Source: Nocardia sp. CNY236 (lineage in GTDB: Bacteria > Actinomycetota > Actinomycetes > Mycobacteriales > Mycobacteriaceae). Taken from it: 64,000 nt of DNA. The notes below the pieces were generated by a model. That model searched no databases. It was not told the DNA's origin and saw nothing but the letters and a program-made list of their open reading frames with translations. The stretch is taken from assembly GCF_000482385.1 (NCBI RefSeq), contig NZ_KI519393.1, positions 214,393 to 278,392 on the forward strand, in the 5' to 3' direction. A program made the position numbers and the translations under genes. Positions 7,838-16,132 of this stretch are shown one piece after another (position 1 is the stretch's first letter; each line of letters opens with the position of its first letter).

Positions 7838-8635
7838 TCACACCATCAGATCACGCCGCTGGAAGCGCACCAGCCCGAGCGCCGCGAACAACACCGGCAC
7901 CACGGCCAGCAACACCAACCCGGGCAGATCGAAACCATTGGTCAGCGGTTCGCTGTCCAGGTACCAGGAGAACGGCGAAATCGCATTCATCCAACCGGCG
8001 TCGGCTACCGCGCCGAGCGCATCCAGGATGTAGGACACCAGCGCGACAGTTGCGGCCGCACCGAGGGCCCAGACTCGGCGGCCGGTGACCGCACCGACCG
8101 TGAACGCAATGGTGCCCATCCCCAGTGACAGCAACAACAGCCCGGTCGACCCGGCGAGTATATTGCCGGCGCCGACTTCCAGATCGAGCGCCGCCACCAT
8201 GGCATAGCTCACGAGCATGAGCACGACGACCAGGATCAGGGTGTTCAGCCACAGGGCGATCAATCGCTGAAGGAAGATGCCCTGCCGGGCAACCGGCGAG
8301 GTGGCCTCCAGTTCGAGATCGCCACTCTCCTCGTCACCGGCAATGAGTCGGCTACCGAAGGTGATCGCGAAGATCAACAGCAGGACCGGCCCCATCAAGG
8401 CGTACACGGTCGAGGTCAGCCAACCCGACGCCGTGCCGATCCGGTCGTAGCCGAGCGCGGTGGACAACTGCTCGGGAAGATTGTCGACTACCTCTTCGAT
8501 GCCACTGTCGCTCATCGACGGATAGAAGCTGATGTACATGGCACTGATCGCGGCCAGCGCCAGACCCCACAGGACAACCGGGCGACGCTGTTCGCGCAGG
8601 ACTCCGGTCAGAACGGGCATGGTGTCAGCGGCCAT
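7838..8635 (-). CDS. ABC-2 type exporter permease
   Basis: 265 residues with about six hydrophobic segments in the ABC-2 arrangement: one near residue 20-40, a pair around 80-160 flanking the charged cytoplasmic loop RLIAGDEESGDLELEATSPVAR, and the rest after 160. The loop sequence AGDEESGDLELEATSPV is typical of antibiotic-exporter permeases in actinobacteria. Its ATG shares one base with the TAA of the ATPase gene (TAATG at 8637-8633), so the two are translationally coupled. The likely role is ATP-driven export of a hydrophobic or toxic compound under TetR control; the substrate is unknown. Confidence 0.9.
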   Translation of the reverse strand: MAADTMPVLTGVLREQRRPVVLWGLALAAISAMYISFYPSMSDSGIEEVVDNLPEQLSTALGYDRIGTASGWLTSTVYALMGPVLLLIFAITFGSRLIAGDEESGDLELEATSPVARQGIFLQRLIALWLNTLILVVVLMLVSYAMVAALDLEVGAGNILAGSTGLLLLSLGMGTIAFTVGAVTGRRVWALGAAATVALVSYILDALGAVADAGWMNAISPFSWYLDSEPLTNGFDLPGLVLLAVVPVLFAALGLVRFQRRDLMV

Positions 8636-9549
8636 TACGCGGCCACCTCCTCGGCGGTATCAGTAGGCAGACGATAGAAATCCAGGAACAGTTCTTCCAG
8701 GTCGCGGTACTGGGCGCTCCAGCCCACGACATGGTGTTCGGCGGCGCGTTTCAGCAGGGTGTCGGGTTCGCCGTGTAGCACACAGGTCAACGTCGCGCCC
8801 TCGACGACGGGGTCCTGCACCCCTGGCAGCTCGGCAAAGATCGCGACATCGACTGGATGGGCGAACCGTAGTTCCACCGACTGACCGGCGTGATGGCGCA
8901 AAGTCGCGACATCGTCGACATCGACCATGTGGCCGGCATTGATGATCCCGACCCGGTCGGCGGCATCCTCTATCTCACTGAGGACATGCGAGGACATCAG
9001 GACCGTGGCGCCGCGCTCCTGAGTTTCCACGACGAGATCGAGGAACTCACGTTGCAGCAGTGGATCCAACCCGCTGGTCGGCTCGTCGAGGATCAGCAGT
9101 TCCGGCGCATGCATGAATGCCTGCACCACACCGACTTTTTGCTTGTTGCCCTTGGACAACGCACGCACCGGCCGGTCCAACGCCAGGCCGAACCGTTCCG
9201 CCAGAGGTGCGATGCGGTCGGCGCCCGCGCCGCCGCGCAGACTGGCCAGGTGTCCCAACAACTCACCCGCGGTGCGGCGACCTCGCATGGCGAGCTCGCC
9301 GGGTAGATATCCGATGTGGCCACGCACGGATGGATCGTCGGCGGGTGCGGTCCCGAAGACCTCGACCCGTCCCGCGGTCGGGCGCAGGAGATCGAGCAGC
9401 AGCCGAATAGTGGTGGACTTGCCGGCGCCATTGGGTCCTAGGAACCCGAAGACCTCGCCCTGCTCGACCCGCAAGTCGAGTCCGTCCAAAGCGCGGACGG
9501 ATCCGTAGTCTTTCACCAAACCCTCGGTTCGAATCACGAACTCGGTCAT
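8635..9549 (-). CDS. ABC transporter ATP-binding protein
   Basis: 304 residues with Walker A GPNGAGKST, the Q-loop region IGYLPGEL, an ABC signature that is degenerate (ALSKGNKQKVG for LSGGQ), Walker B LLILDEPTSGLDPL and the switch His in SSHVLSE. The C-terminal ~80 residues form the regulatory extension common in DrrA/CcmA-type subunits. It overlaps the TetR gene upstream by four bases and the permease downstream by one. It powers the exporter made with the adjacent permease. Confidence 0.93.
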   Translation of the reverse strand: MTEFVIRTEGLVKDYGSVRALDGLDLRVEQGEVFGFLGPNGAGKSTTIRLLLDLLRPTAGRVEVFGTAPADDPSVRGHIGYLPGELAMRGRRTAGELLGHLASLRGGAGADRIAPLAERFGLALDRPVRALSKGNKQKVGVVQAFMHAPELLILDEPTSGLDPLLQREFLDLVVETQERGATVLMSSHVLSEIEDAADRVGIINAGHMVDVDDVATLRHHAGQSVELRFAHPVDVAIFAELPGVQDPVVEGATLTCVLHGEPDTLLKRAAEHHVVGWSAQYRDLEELFLDFYRLPTDTAEEVAA

Positions 9550-10202
9550 GGTCGATCATCCTTCTTCTCGGTGGACGTCGGATCCTCGACGAACGCCGCC
9601 CGCATTTTCGCGGCAATGTCTGCGTCGACGATCCCGTCGGTCAATATCTCCAGCACCGGCCCGACATAGGCCGAAGCAGCGGTGGGCTCCTGCGGCACGG
9701 CGGCGATGTCGACACCGAGCAGCCGTTCGAGATGTTCACGAAGCACCAAGGCCCCCAGCGACCAGATCGTCAGGACGACCGCCCGCTCGTAGGGGTAGTT
9801 CGTCGGCCGCAGCATGCCCGATTCGACACCGTCGGCCATGTATCCGGCGGCGTCGCTGACCATTTCGTCCACCATCGCCGCCACTTGCGGTGAACCCTCG
9901 GCCAATCGGACCGCGAGGTATCGCAGAAACATCGAACCATCGCGCGCCTCACGCAGTGCCGCAAGCGGGTCGAAGCTCGCGCCCGCTCGCATGCCATTGC
10001 GCTTGCGTTCATTGAGGAATTCGGCCACGTAACGGTCGCATTCAGCCGTCAACGCCTCCTTCGATCCGTAGTGGTGCACGATCAATGGCGGCGAAGCACC
10101 GGCCGCTGCGGCGATGGCCCGGACATTGGTGCCCTTCACGCCGTTCTCGGAGAACAACGCGATTGCCGCATCACGGATCCGCGCCTTCATGGTTCGGTCC
10201 AC
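9546..10202 (-). CDS. TetR-family transcriptional regulator of the adjacent ABC exporter
   Basis: About 218 residues. The N-terminal helix-turn-helix reads RIRDAAIALFSENGVKGTNVRAIAAAAGASPPLIVHHYGSKEAL, the TetR pattern. The C-terminal ~150 residues form the ligand-binding part. I use the GTG at 10202, preceded by GGTGATGAT; ATG 10190 (MKARIRDAAI) is also possible. A GTG at 10223 would place the start inside the palindromic operator and is unlikely. The gene overlaps the ATPase gene by four bases (9546-9549), so regulator, ATPase and permease form one self-regulated operon. Confidence 0.9.
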   Translation of the reverse strand: MDRTMKARIRDAAIALFSENGVKGTNVRAIAAAAGASPPLIVHHYGSKEALTAECDRYVAEFLNERKRNGMRAGASFDPLAALREARDGSMFLRYLAVRLAEGSPQVAAMVDEMVSDAAGYMADGVESGMLRPTNYPYERAVVLTIWSLGALVLREHLERLLGVDIAAVPQEPTAASAYVGPVLEILTDGIVDADIAAKMRAAFVEDPTSTEKKDDRP

Positions 10203-10215
10203 ATCATCACCAGCT

Positions 10216-10231
10216 CTGAACACTCGTTCAG
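10216..10231. promoter_or_regulatory. Probable TetR operator
   Basis: CTGAAC-actc-GTTCAG is a perfect 16-bp inverted repeat 14 bases upstream of the regulator start. A further GTTCA half-site lies at 10245-10251, beyond the AT-rich TATATTTAACAAA. The site fits autorepression of the tetR-ABC operon. Dimer binding has not been shown. Confidence 0.65.
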
Positions 10232-10544
10232 TATATTTAACAAATGTTCAGGACGAAGACAAGGGTGTCTGGACCGTCGATGCGAGCACGCACCGACTCG
10301 GGATCGAAGAGATGTCACCGACGACGAGATACGACACTGTCGCAGCGCATTCGGCGACGTGTACGTCATGGCTGGTCAGCGTCGATTTCTTGACGATCCG
10401 GTAGCCGCGGATATCAGGTGTACCCATCCGCCGTACCAGTTATGCCGACGCAAGCCCGGTTGACAGCACAACCGCGTGTCGCCGCAGCGCCACGCCGAGC
10501 GGAGTTTCCCGGATGCGGATGAACTCGACCCGCAGCAGCGGACG
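10232..10544. other. Spacer between the TetR and HxlR genes
   Basis: Roughly 310 bases, AT-rich at the left end where the tetR promoter should lie. Short frames exist on the plus strand but lack ribosome-binding sites and overlap the regulator. I see no gene, RNA or strong hairpin. Confidence 0.5.
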
Positions 10545-11210
10545 CTATTTCAGACTGAGGCCATCGACCAGAGCCAACCCCGCCCGACGGTCTCCGCTGA
10601 TGGTGAGGCCGCGCTGCTCCGCTTGCTCGAGCGTGAGCCCTCGGTTGGCCAGCAGCGCCATCGTGGCCGACGGGGCCGCAACGGTGGCAACCGGATCCGG
10701 CGCTGGTTCTCTGGTCGCGGCAACCGAGTTCGCGCTCATGCTCAACCCGTACGATTCGCCATCGAACACCAACGCGAACTCACCTTCGATCCCCAAATGC
10801 TTGCCTTCGAGCAAACGCGCGGTGCACTTCAACTGCCGCAACATCGATTCGGGCGCCGACTGCTGCTCGACCGACGCCAGCAGGCCCGCACCGAATCGCC
10901 CCAGAGCATTGAGCACCTCGAGCACGTCGTCACGCGCCTGCGGCACCAGCGCATAGACATGCGCCGTGGCCGGCGCCGCCAATCGATACCGAGTGACCAG
11001 CCCGCGCGCTTCGAGTTGACGCAGACGCGTGGTCAGCAAGTTCGACGACAACCCGGCGTTGAGTGCCTGCAGATCCAGAAAACGCAATGGGGCATGCGCG
11101 AGGTCTCGCAGGATGAGCAAGGTCCACCGATCCCCGAGCACATCGAGTGCGATCGCGATCGGGCAACCCTGACCATATGACTTCGTATTGATGACCGACA
11201 CGGACTCCAT
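10545..11210 (-). CDS. HxlR-type winged-helix regulator with C-terminal sterol-carrier-like domain
   Basis: 221 residues from ATG 11210, which has GGAGGT five bases upstream. Residues ~5-105 are an HxlR domain: CPIAIALDVLGDRWTLLILRDL, then LSSNLLTTRLRQLEARGLVTR (recognition helix and wing). The Cys near residue 16 is the redox- or ligand-sensing cysteine position in this family. Residues ~120-221 resemble the small SCP2-like domain (LEGEFALVFDGESYGLS; TISGDRRAGLALVDGL) often fused to such regulators in actinobacteria. It is divergent from the glyoxalase-like gene, which it probably controls. Confidence 0.85.
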   Translation of the reverse strand: MESVSVINTKSYGQGCPIAIALDVLGDRWTLLILRDLAHAPLRFLDLQALNAGLSSNLLTTRLRQLEARGLVTRYRLAAPATAHVYALVPQARDDVLEVLNALGRFGAGLLASVEQQSAPESMLRQLKCTARLLEGKHLGIEGEFALVFDGESYGLSMSANSVAATREPAPDPVATVAAPSATMALLANRGLTLEQAEQRGLTISGDRRAGLALVDGLSLK

Positions 11211-11259
11211 CGTGACCTCCGCAACGCGTCGCTTCAAACATCCCCTTGCCATCTTACTT

Positions 11260-11273
11260 CACTGATTATAGTG
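11260..11273. promoter_or_regulatory. Palindromic divergent promoter of the HxlR/glyoxalase pair
   Basis: CACT-gattat-AGTG is an inverted repeat in the 161-base divergent spacer. Its centre contains TATAAT on the minus strand and TATAGT on the plus strand, both usable -10 elements. A regulator bound here would block both directions. The boundaries are inferred by eye. Confidence 0.4.
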
Positions 11274-11371
11274 TCAACTTCATAAACGAAAGTCTGCTAC
11301 CTCATGGCTCCAGGCGTCGCCGACGACTTCATGGCCGATTCCAGCACAACGACCGAGAACGGAGACTCGAT

Positions 11372-11725
11372 ATGCCCGGGCAATTCCTCTGGTTCGACCT
11401 GCTCACCGATGACCCGAAAGCCGCCGGCGGCTTCTACACCGACCTGCTGGGCTGGTCGATCGACCCAGACGACGGCGCCAGCAACTACACGAGTTGGATC
11501 AGCGACGAAACCGGCCGCTGGGCGGCAATCGCCGACGAGGCCACCAGGCGACCCACCTGGGTGCCCTATGTCGCGGTCGAGAACATCACCGACGCGCGCG
11601 ATCGCGCGGAATCACTGGGTGCCACGATCGTTCAGGAACCCACCGACGGTCCGGGAGGTACCTCGGTGCTGCTGACCGATCCCCAAGGCGCATTGTTCGC
11701 CTTGTTCGTTCCGCGCACGGCCTGA
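11372..11725 (+). CDS. VOC-family (glyoxalase/bleomycin-resistance-like) protein
   Basis: 117 residues from ATG 11372 (GGAGA seven bases upstream): MPGQFLWFDLLTDDPKAAGG, FYTDLLGWSIDPDDG, then VPYVAVENITDARDRAESLGATIVQEPTDGPGGTSVLLTDPQGALFALFVP. This is the beta-alpha-beta-beta-beta repeat of the vicinal-oxygen-chelate fold in the short single-unit form that dimerises. It lacks the full His/Glu metal set of glyoxalase I, so it may bind rather than convert a ligand. It is divergent from the HxlR regulator, so it is likely induced by that regulator's ligand. Confidence 0.85.
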   Translation: MPGQFLWFDLLTDDPKAAGGFYTDLLGWSIDPDDGASNYTSWISDETGRWAAIADEATRRPTWVPYVAVENITDARDRAESLGATIVQEPTDGPGGTSVLLTDPQGALFALFVPRTA

Positions 11726-11876
11726 ACTCGGCACATCCCTGCCGCAGCCCGACCGCGCACAGATATACGACCGGCAATGCTCGGTCGGGCCGACCGATCG
11801 GCGCAATCGGTTCTGTCGTGGACACCGACCACACAATCGGGACGGACCATGGAATCGGATGGAGGAGAAGCCATCG

Positions 11877-12194
11877 ATGCACGACCAGCCCACCGACTTG
11901 TTCACCGACGTCAGCGCGACCGTGCTGGGCGCTCCCGGCGTCGAACCCGGAACCATGATGGGCTTGCTCTGCCTGCGAGTCGACGGCGCCTTCTTCGCCT
12001 CGTGCGATCGCCACTGCGGCGATCTGATCGTCAAGCTGCCCCGCAAACGGGTGCAGCAACTGATCGAGGCAGGAATCGGCAAGCCGTTCACTCCCGCCGG
12101 ACGAACCTTCCGTGAATGGGTCGTGATCGACGACCGAGACGAGGCTCGCTGGACTGCACTGCTGGCCGAGGCGCACAGATTCGTCGCCGAATAG
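11877..12194 (+). CDS. TfoX-N-terminal-like small protein
   Basis: 105 residues. The ATG at 11877 is chosen because GGAGGAGA lies about eight bases upstream; an in-frame ATG at 11859 falls before that site. The core MMGLLCLRVDGAFFASCDRHCGDLIVKLPRKRVQQLIEAGIGKPFTPAGRTFREWVVI resembles the TfoX N-terminal domain found as a stand-alone protein in many actinobacteria (often paired with glyoxalase-like genes). Function is unknown. Two cysteines (SCDRHC) are close together but no metal site is evident. Confidence 0.65.
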   Translation: MHDQPTDLFTDVSATVLGAPGVEPGTMMGLLCLRVDGAFFASCDRHCGDLIVKLPRKRVQQLIEAGIGKPFTPAGRTFREWVVIDDRDEARWTALLAEAHRFVAE

Positions 12195-12639
12195 CAATAG
12201 CCCCGACTCGCTAGCACAGGGCACGCCGCAGAATCAATCCAGCGACGACTGCGCTCGCGGGATGACCCGCTCGTAGCGCTCGGCCTGCGCGCCGCACCAA
12301 CCGAATTCGAGTAGTGGACTACTCGGGCCGCCGCCCCGGTCCGTTCCTAGGCTGGCGGCATCGTCCATATCGGACTCGAATCGAAGGAGGAAGGTCATCC
12401 ACGACCGATGCGGGCCGCTGCGGGCGCAATCGCTTCGGGATTACGTACCGGACGTGGGCGCAAGGAACGACGTCACCGATCCAGCGAAAGCTGGGTATCG
12501 CTTGGTTGTCGGCTGTCCACACCTGGCACCGGCACCCGAACGGAAGCGGGATCGACCAGGACTCCTGGCGTCGGTGCGGCTCGGCTTCTCGCCCGACGGT
12601 ACGACCGATGCGTATGACGACGAACCATGTCCCCGTGCG
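12195..12639. other. 445-bp gap between the TfoX-like gene and map
   Basis: The gap contains a perfect palindrome (12309-12324) and a strong Shine-Dalgarno-like GGAGGAAGG (about 12386-12394), with no convincing reading frame after it. The downstream frames are short, rich in Arg/Gly and overlap map on the other strand. It may be the remains of a regulated gene. Confidence 0.4.
12309..12324. promoter_or_regulatory. Orphan 16-bp palindrome
   Basis: GAGTAGT-gg-ACTACTC has perfect seven-base arms and lies about 70 bases before a Shine-Dalgarno-like element that no longer has a clear gene. It looks like an operator but no partner can be assigned. Confidence 0.3.
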
Positions 12640-13437
12640 CTATTCGGGGCGCACGGTCAAGATTCGCGGCCCGGATTCGGTGACAGCGACCGTGTGCTCC
12701 CAGTGCGCCGCACGACTGCCGTCGAGCGTCACCACGGTCCAGTCGTCATCGAGCACGGTGGTCTGGGTACTGCCGAGAGTGAGCATGGGCTCGATAGCGA
12801 GTACCGATCCCACCACCAGCCGCGGCCCCTTGCCCGGGTCGCCCTCGTTGGCCAGGAACGGATCGAGGTGCATTTCACGGCCGATGGCGTGCCCGCCGTA
12901 ACCGTCGACGATGCCGTAGGAACGCTGGTGGTCCTGTTCTGCCGCGCGAGTGCCCCGCTCGATCGCATGCGAGACATCGGACAACCGGTTACCGGGCAGC
13001 ATGGCCTCGATACCGGCTTCCATCGACGATTTGGTCGCCTCACTCAGCAACCGATCGACCTCGATAATCGTGCCGACACCGAAAGTCCATGCCGAATCAC
13101 CGTGCCAGCCATCGAGAATCGCGCCACAATCGATGGAGACCAGGTCACCCTCGGCGAGGATCTCCTCATCCCTCGGAATCCCATGCACCACACGATCATT
13201 CACCGACGCGCAGATGGATGCGGGAAAGCCGTGGTACCCCTTGAACGACGGCACCGCGCCTGCGTCTCGGATCACCTGCTCGGCGACCTCGTCCAAGTCC
13301 TGGGTGGACACCCCCGCCACGGCGGCCGTGCGTACAGCGACCAATGCACGGCCGACTATCGCGCCAGCCGCGGCCATCGCGTCCAATTCGCCAGCTGTCC
13401 GAAACGGTACGACCTTCTTCTTGCGGTGGAAGACCAT
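12640..13437 (-). CDS. map: Methionine aminopeptidase, type I
   Basis: 265 residues. The pita-bread fold motifs with metal ligands are visible: GFPASICASVNDRVVHGIP (substrate His), SIDCGAILDGWHGDSAWT (two Asp ligands), GYGGHAIGREMH (His ligand), AIEPM (Glu) and AHWEHTVAVT (Glu). It removes the initiator Met from nascent proteins. It is the last gene of secY-adk-map, with 29 bases after adk, the usual order in Gram-positive bacteria. The ATG at 13437 gives the typical MVFHRKKK N-terminus. Confidence 0.96.
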   Translation of the reverse strand: MVFHRKKKVVPFRTAGELDAMAAAGAIVGRALVAVRTAAVAGVSTQDLDEVAEQVIRDAGAVPSFKGYHGFPASICASVNDRVVHGIPRDEEILAEGDLVSIDCGAILDGWHGDSAWTFGVGTIIEVDRLLSEATKSSMEAGIEAMLPGNRLSDVSHAIERGTRAAEQDHQRSYGIVDGYGGHAIGREMHLDPFLANEGDPGKGPRLVVGSVLAIEPMLTLGSTQTTVLDDDWTVVTLDGSRAAHWEHTVAVTESGPRILTVRPE

Positions 13438-13466
13438 CGGACCTCAGCGCCTCGTCACCCGCGTGA

Positions 13467-14012
13467 TCAACGGCGCACTGCCTGCAGCGCCCGCGCGTGG
13501 ACGTCCTCGACATCGCCGACGCCATCCACCGCAACCACCAAACCGTCGTAGTGTTCCAGCAGTGGTTCGGTCTCTGCCCGATACACGCGCAGCCGATTAC
13601 GAATCACATTCTCGTTGTCGTCGGCGCGCCCGCGGGAGAGCATCCGCTCTACCACCGTGTCCTCCGGCACAACGAAACTCAATACGGCGTCGAGCTCGGT
13701 GTCCATGTCTTTGAGAATCTTCTCCAGCGCGTCGGCTTGCTCCACGGTGCGCGGGTAGCCGTCGAGCACGAAACCATTCTCCGCATCCGGCTCGTTGACC
13801 CGGGCCTCGACCATTCGATTGGTCACGTCGCTGGGAACCAGATCGCCTGCGGCCAGATATTTCTGCGCTTCCCGCCCCAACGGGGACTGCTGGTCGATAT
13901 TCGCGCGGAACAAGTCCCCGGTAGAGATGTGCGGAACGCCCAGCCTCTCCGACAGCAGGACGGCCTGGGTGCCCTTGCCGGCACCCGGCGGACCGAGCAA
14001 AACAACTCTCAC
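13467..14012 (-). CDS. adk: Adenylate kinase (short form)
   Basis: 181 residues with P-loop GPPGAGKGTQ (residues 7-16), HISTGDLFRANI, the AMP-binding FVLDGYPRT and SRGRADDNENVIRNRL in the region of the LID. The large zinc-binding LID insertion is absent, as in the short adenylate kinases of mycobacteria. It catalyses ATP + AMP to 2 ADP. The GTG start at 14012 overlaps the secY stop by four bases (GTGA), indicating coupled translation. Confidence 0.96.
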   Translation of the reverse strand: MRVVLLGPPGAGKGTQAVLLSERLGVPHISTGDLFRANIDQQSPLGREAQKYLAAGDLVPSDVTNRMVEARVNEPDAENGFVLDGYPRTVEQADALEKILKDMDTELDAVLSFVVPEDTVVERMLSRGRADDNENVIRNRLRVYRAETEPLLEHYDGLVVAVDGVGDVEDVHARALQAVRR

Positions 14013-15328
14013 TTGAGGAACCCTTCGTAATTTCTATTCATCAGCTGGCTCTCGATCTGCTTCACGGTGTCCAGACCGACGCTCACCATGATCAGCACGG
14101 CAGTTCCGCCGAACGGAAGGTTCTGCGCTCCACCCGAGGAGCCGATATCGAGGAAGAGGTTCGGAAGGACGGCAACCAGACCGAGATAGATCGAGCCGGG
14201 GAGGGTGATGCGGTTCAGTACGAAACTCAGATAGTCGGCGGTCGGCTTACCGGGCCGATAACCCGGAATGAAGCCACCGAACTTCTTCATCTCGTCGGCG
14301 CGCTCCTCTGGGTTGAAGGTGATCGCGACGTAGAAGTACGTGAAGAACAGGATCAAACCGAAATAGATCGCGATATAGACCGGGTTGCTCGGATTCACCA
14401 AGTACTTCTGAATGACCTCCTGCCACCACCCCTGGTCGCCATCGGTCGAGGACGTCAGCTGCGCCACCAGGTTGGGCAGATACAGCAAAGACGATGCGAA
14501 GATGACCGGGATCACGCCGGCTTGGTTCACCTTCAACGGCAAGTAGGTCGAGGACCCGCCATACATCTTGCGGCCGACCACACGCTTGGCGTATTGCACC
14601 GGAATTCGGCGCTGGCCCTGTTCGACATAGACCACGATGGCAATAACGGCCAGCGCGGCAACACAGACCAGCGTGAACACCACACCGCCGCGACTGTCCA
14701 GAATCGCTGCGCCTTCGGTCGGGATGCGGGCAGCGATACCGGCGAAGATCAGCAGGGACATGCCATTGCCCACGCCACGCTCGGTGATCTGCTCACCGAA
14801 CCACATCACCAATGCCGCACCGGCCGTCATCACTACGACGACGATGACCATGCCGAAGATGCTGGTATCGGCGAGAATGTCCTCCTGACAACCTTGCAGC
14901 AGCTGCCCTCGAGCCGCCAATGCGACCAAGCCGGTCGCTTGCAAGATCGCCAGTGCGATAGACAGATACCGGGTGTACTGCGTCATCTTGGTCTGGCCGG
15001 ACTGGCCTTCTTTGCGCAGTTCCTCGAACCGCGGAATGACGACAGTGAGCAGCTGGATGATGATGCTCGCGGTGATGTAGGGCATGATGCCGATCGCGAA
15101 CACCGACAACGACAGCAGGGCGCCGCCGGAGAACAGGTTGATCAGCTGGTAGATGCCGGCGGAATCACCACCGGAAACCAAGTCGATACAATCCTGAACC
15201 GCCTTGTAGTCGACGCCGGGAGACGGTAGCGAAGCGCCGGCGCGATACAGCGCGACCAACCCCAGCGTGAAGAGAATCTTCCGCCTTAAGTCCGGGGTCC
15301 GGAAGGCCGATACGAAGGCGGAAAGCAC
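14009..15328 (-). CDS. secY: Protein translocase subunit SecY
   Basis: 439 residues with ten hydrophobic spans. The family hallmarks are present: the start LSAFVSAFRTPDLRRKILFT, the plug region near LPSPGVDYKAVQ, GIMPYITASIIIQLL, GNGMSLLIFAGI, and the C-terminal ESQLMNRNYEGFLK. It is the pore of the Sec translocon for secreted and inner-membrane proteins. A GTG start with GGAGG five bases upstream begins the secY-adk-map transcript, which is cut off from rplO by a strong terminator. Confidence 0.97.
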   Translation of the reverse strand: MLSAFVSAFRTPDLRRKILFTLGLVALYRAGASLPSPGVDYKAVQDCIDLVSGGDSAGIYQLINLFSGGALLSLSVFAIGIMPYITASIIIQLLTVVIPRFEELRKEGQSGQTKMTQYTRYLSIALAILQATGLVALAARGQLLQGCQEDILADTSIFGMVIVVVVMTAGAALVMWFGEQITERGVGNGMSLLIFAGIAARIPTEGAAILDSRGGVVFTLVCVAALAVIAIVVYVEQGQRRIPVQYAKRVVGRKMYGGSSTYLPLKVNQAGVIPVIFASSLLYLPNLVAQLTSSTDGDQGWWQEVIQKYLVNPSNPVYIAIYFGLILFFTYFYVAITFNPEERADEMKKFGGFIPGYRPGKPTADYLSFVLNRITLPGSIYLGLVAVLPNLFLDIGSSGGAQNLPFGGTAVLIMVSVGLDTVKQIESQLMNRNYEGFLK

Positions 15329-15449
15329 TGATCCTCCTGGCGAACGACATGGTCATGCATGGATATCTCAGCGCGATCCAGTCCCTGCTCTGCACAGGAG
15401 GGACGCCGAAAGAACCATGGCGAGGCTGGCAGACAACAATTGAACTCTA

Positions 15450-15492
15450 ACAGTGACACCGGACGAGTCCGATACTCGTCCGGTGTCACTGT
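15450..15492 (-). terminator. Strong intrinsic terminator after rplO
   Basis: A perfect 19-bp inverted repeat (arms 15450-15468 and 15474-15492, loop ccgat) lies 13 bases past the rplO stop. In the direction of transcription it is followed by TAGAGTTCAATTGTTG. It should end the rpsH-rplO transcript, so secY needs its own promoter in 15329-15449. Confidence 0.85.
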
Positions 15493-15505
15493 ATGCGGAG
15501 GGCCG

Positions 15506-15949
15506 TCAGCCCAGCTCGGTGACGGCACCACCGGCGGCGGTGATCTTCTCTTTCGCGGAGCCGGAAACCTTGTCCACGGTCACAGTGACCGGGACGCTGA
15601 TTTCCCCATCGCCGAGGACCTTGACCAGCTGGTTCTTCCGCACCGCACCCGCGGCCACCAACTCGGCCTTGCCGATCACACCCCCGTCGGGGAACAGTTC
15701 GGCGATCGCACCGACGTTCACAACCTGGTATTCCTTGCGGAACGGGTTGGTGAAGCCCTTCAGCTTGGGCAGCCGCATATGGATCGGCATCTGCCCACCT
15801 TCGAAGGCTGCGGGCACGTTCTTGCGCGCCTTGGTACCCTTCGTACCACGACCCGCGGTCTTGCCCTTGGAACCTTCACCGCGACCCACACGGGTCTTCT
15901 CGGTCTTCGCGCCGGGAGCCGGACGCAGGTGATGCAACTTGATGGTCAT
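15506..15949 (-). CDS. rplO: 50S ribosomal protein L15
   Basis: 147 residues. The Gly/Lys-rich N-terminus (HHLRPAPGAKTEKTRVGRGEGSKGKTAGRGTKG) and the segment AAFEGGQMPIHMRLPKLKGF are L15 hallmarks. The ATG at 15949 has GGAGGTCTGAC upstream, overlapping the end of rpmD; the five-codon upstream extension is not conserved. It is the last gene of this block. Confidence 0.97.
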   Translation of the reverse strand: MTIKLHHLRPAPGAKTEKTRVGRGEGSKGKTAGRGTKGTKARKNVPAAFEGGQMPIHMRLPKLKGFTNPFRKEYQVVNVGAIAELFPDGGVIGKAELVAAGAVRKNQLVKVLGDGEISVPVTVTVDKVSGSAKEKITAAGGAVTELG

Positions 15950-15950
15950 G

Positions 15951-16130
15951 TCAGACCTCCTCAACGGTCACGAGGTGGCGCACGACGTTGATCAGCCCGC
16001 GATTCTGGGCGTTGTCCGCCCGGACCACGCTCTTGCGGATACCCCGCAAGCCCAATGTCCGCAGACTGTCCCGCTGATTCTGCTTGGCGCCGATCGAACT
16101 CTTGATCTGGGTCACCTTGAGATCTGCCAT
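15951..16130 (-). CDS. rpmD: 50S ribosomal protein L30
   Basis: 59 residues, MADLKVTQIKSSIGAKQNQR to NVVRHLVTVEEV, the complete ferredoxin-like L30 with the conserved LKVTQIKSxIG start and LRTLGLRGIRKSVVR centre. The stop is one base from the rplO start. It is too short for many gene callers but unambiguous by sequence and position (S5-L30-L15). Confidence 0.96.
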   Translation of the reverse strand: MADLKVTQIKSSIGAKQNQRDSLRTLGLRGIRKSVVRADNAQNRGLINVVRHLVTVEEV

Positions 16131-16132
16131 GG

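Noticed and set aside
12454..13551. 365-codon plus-strand frame overlapping map and adk
   Set aside because: Antisense to two genes with complete catalytic motifs. Its first part, in the empty gap, has no recognisable domain.
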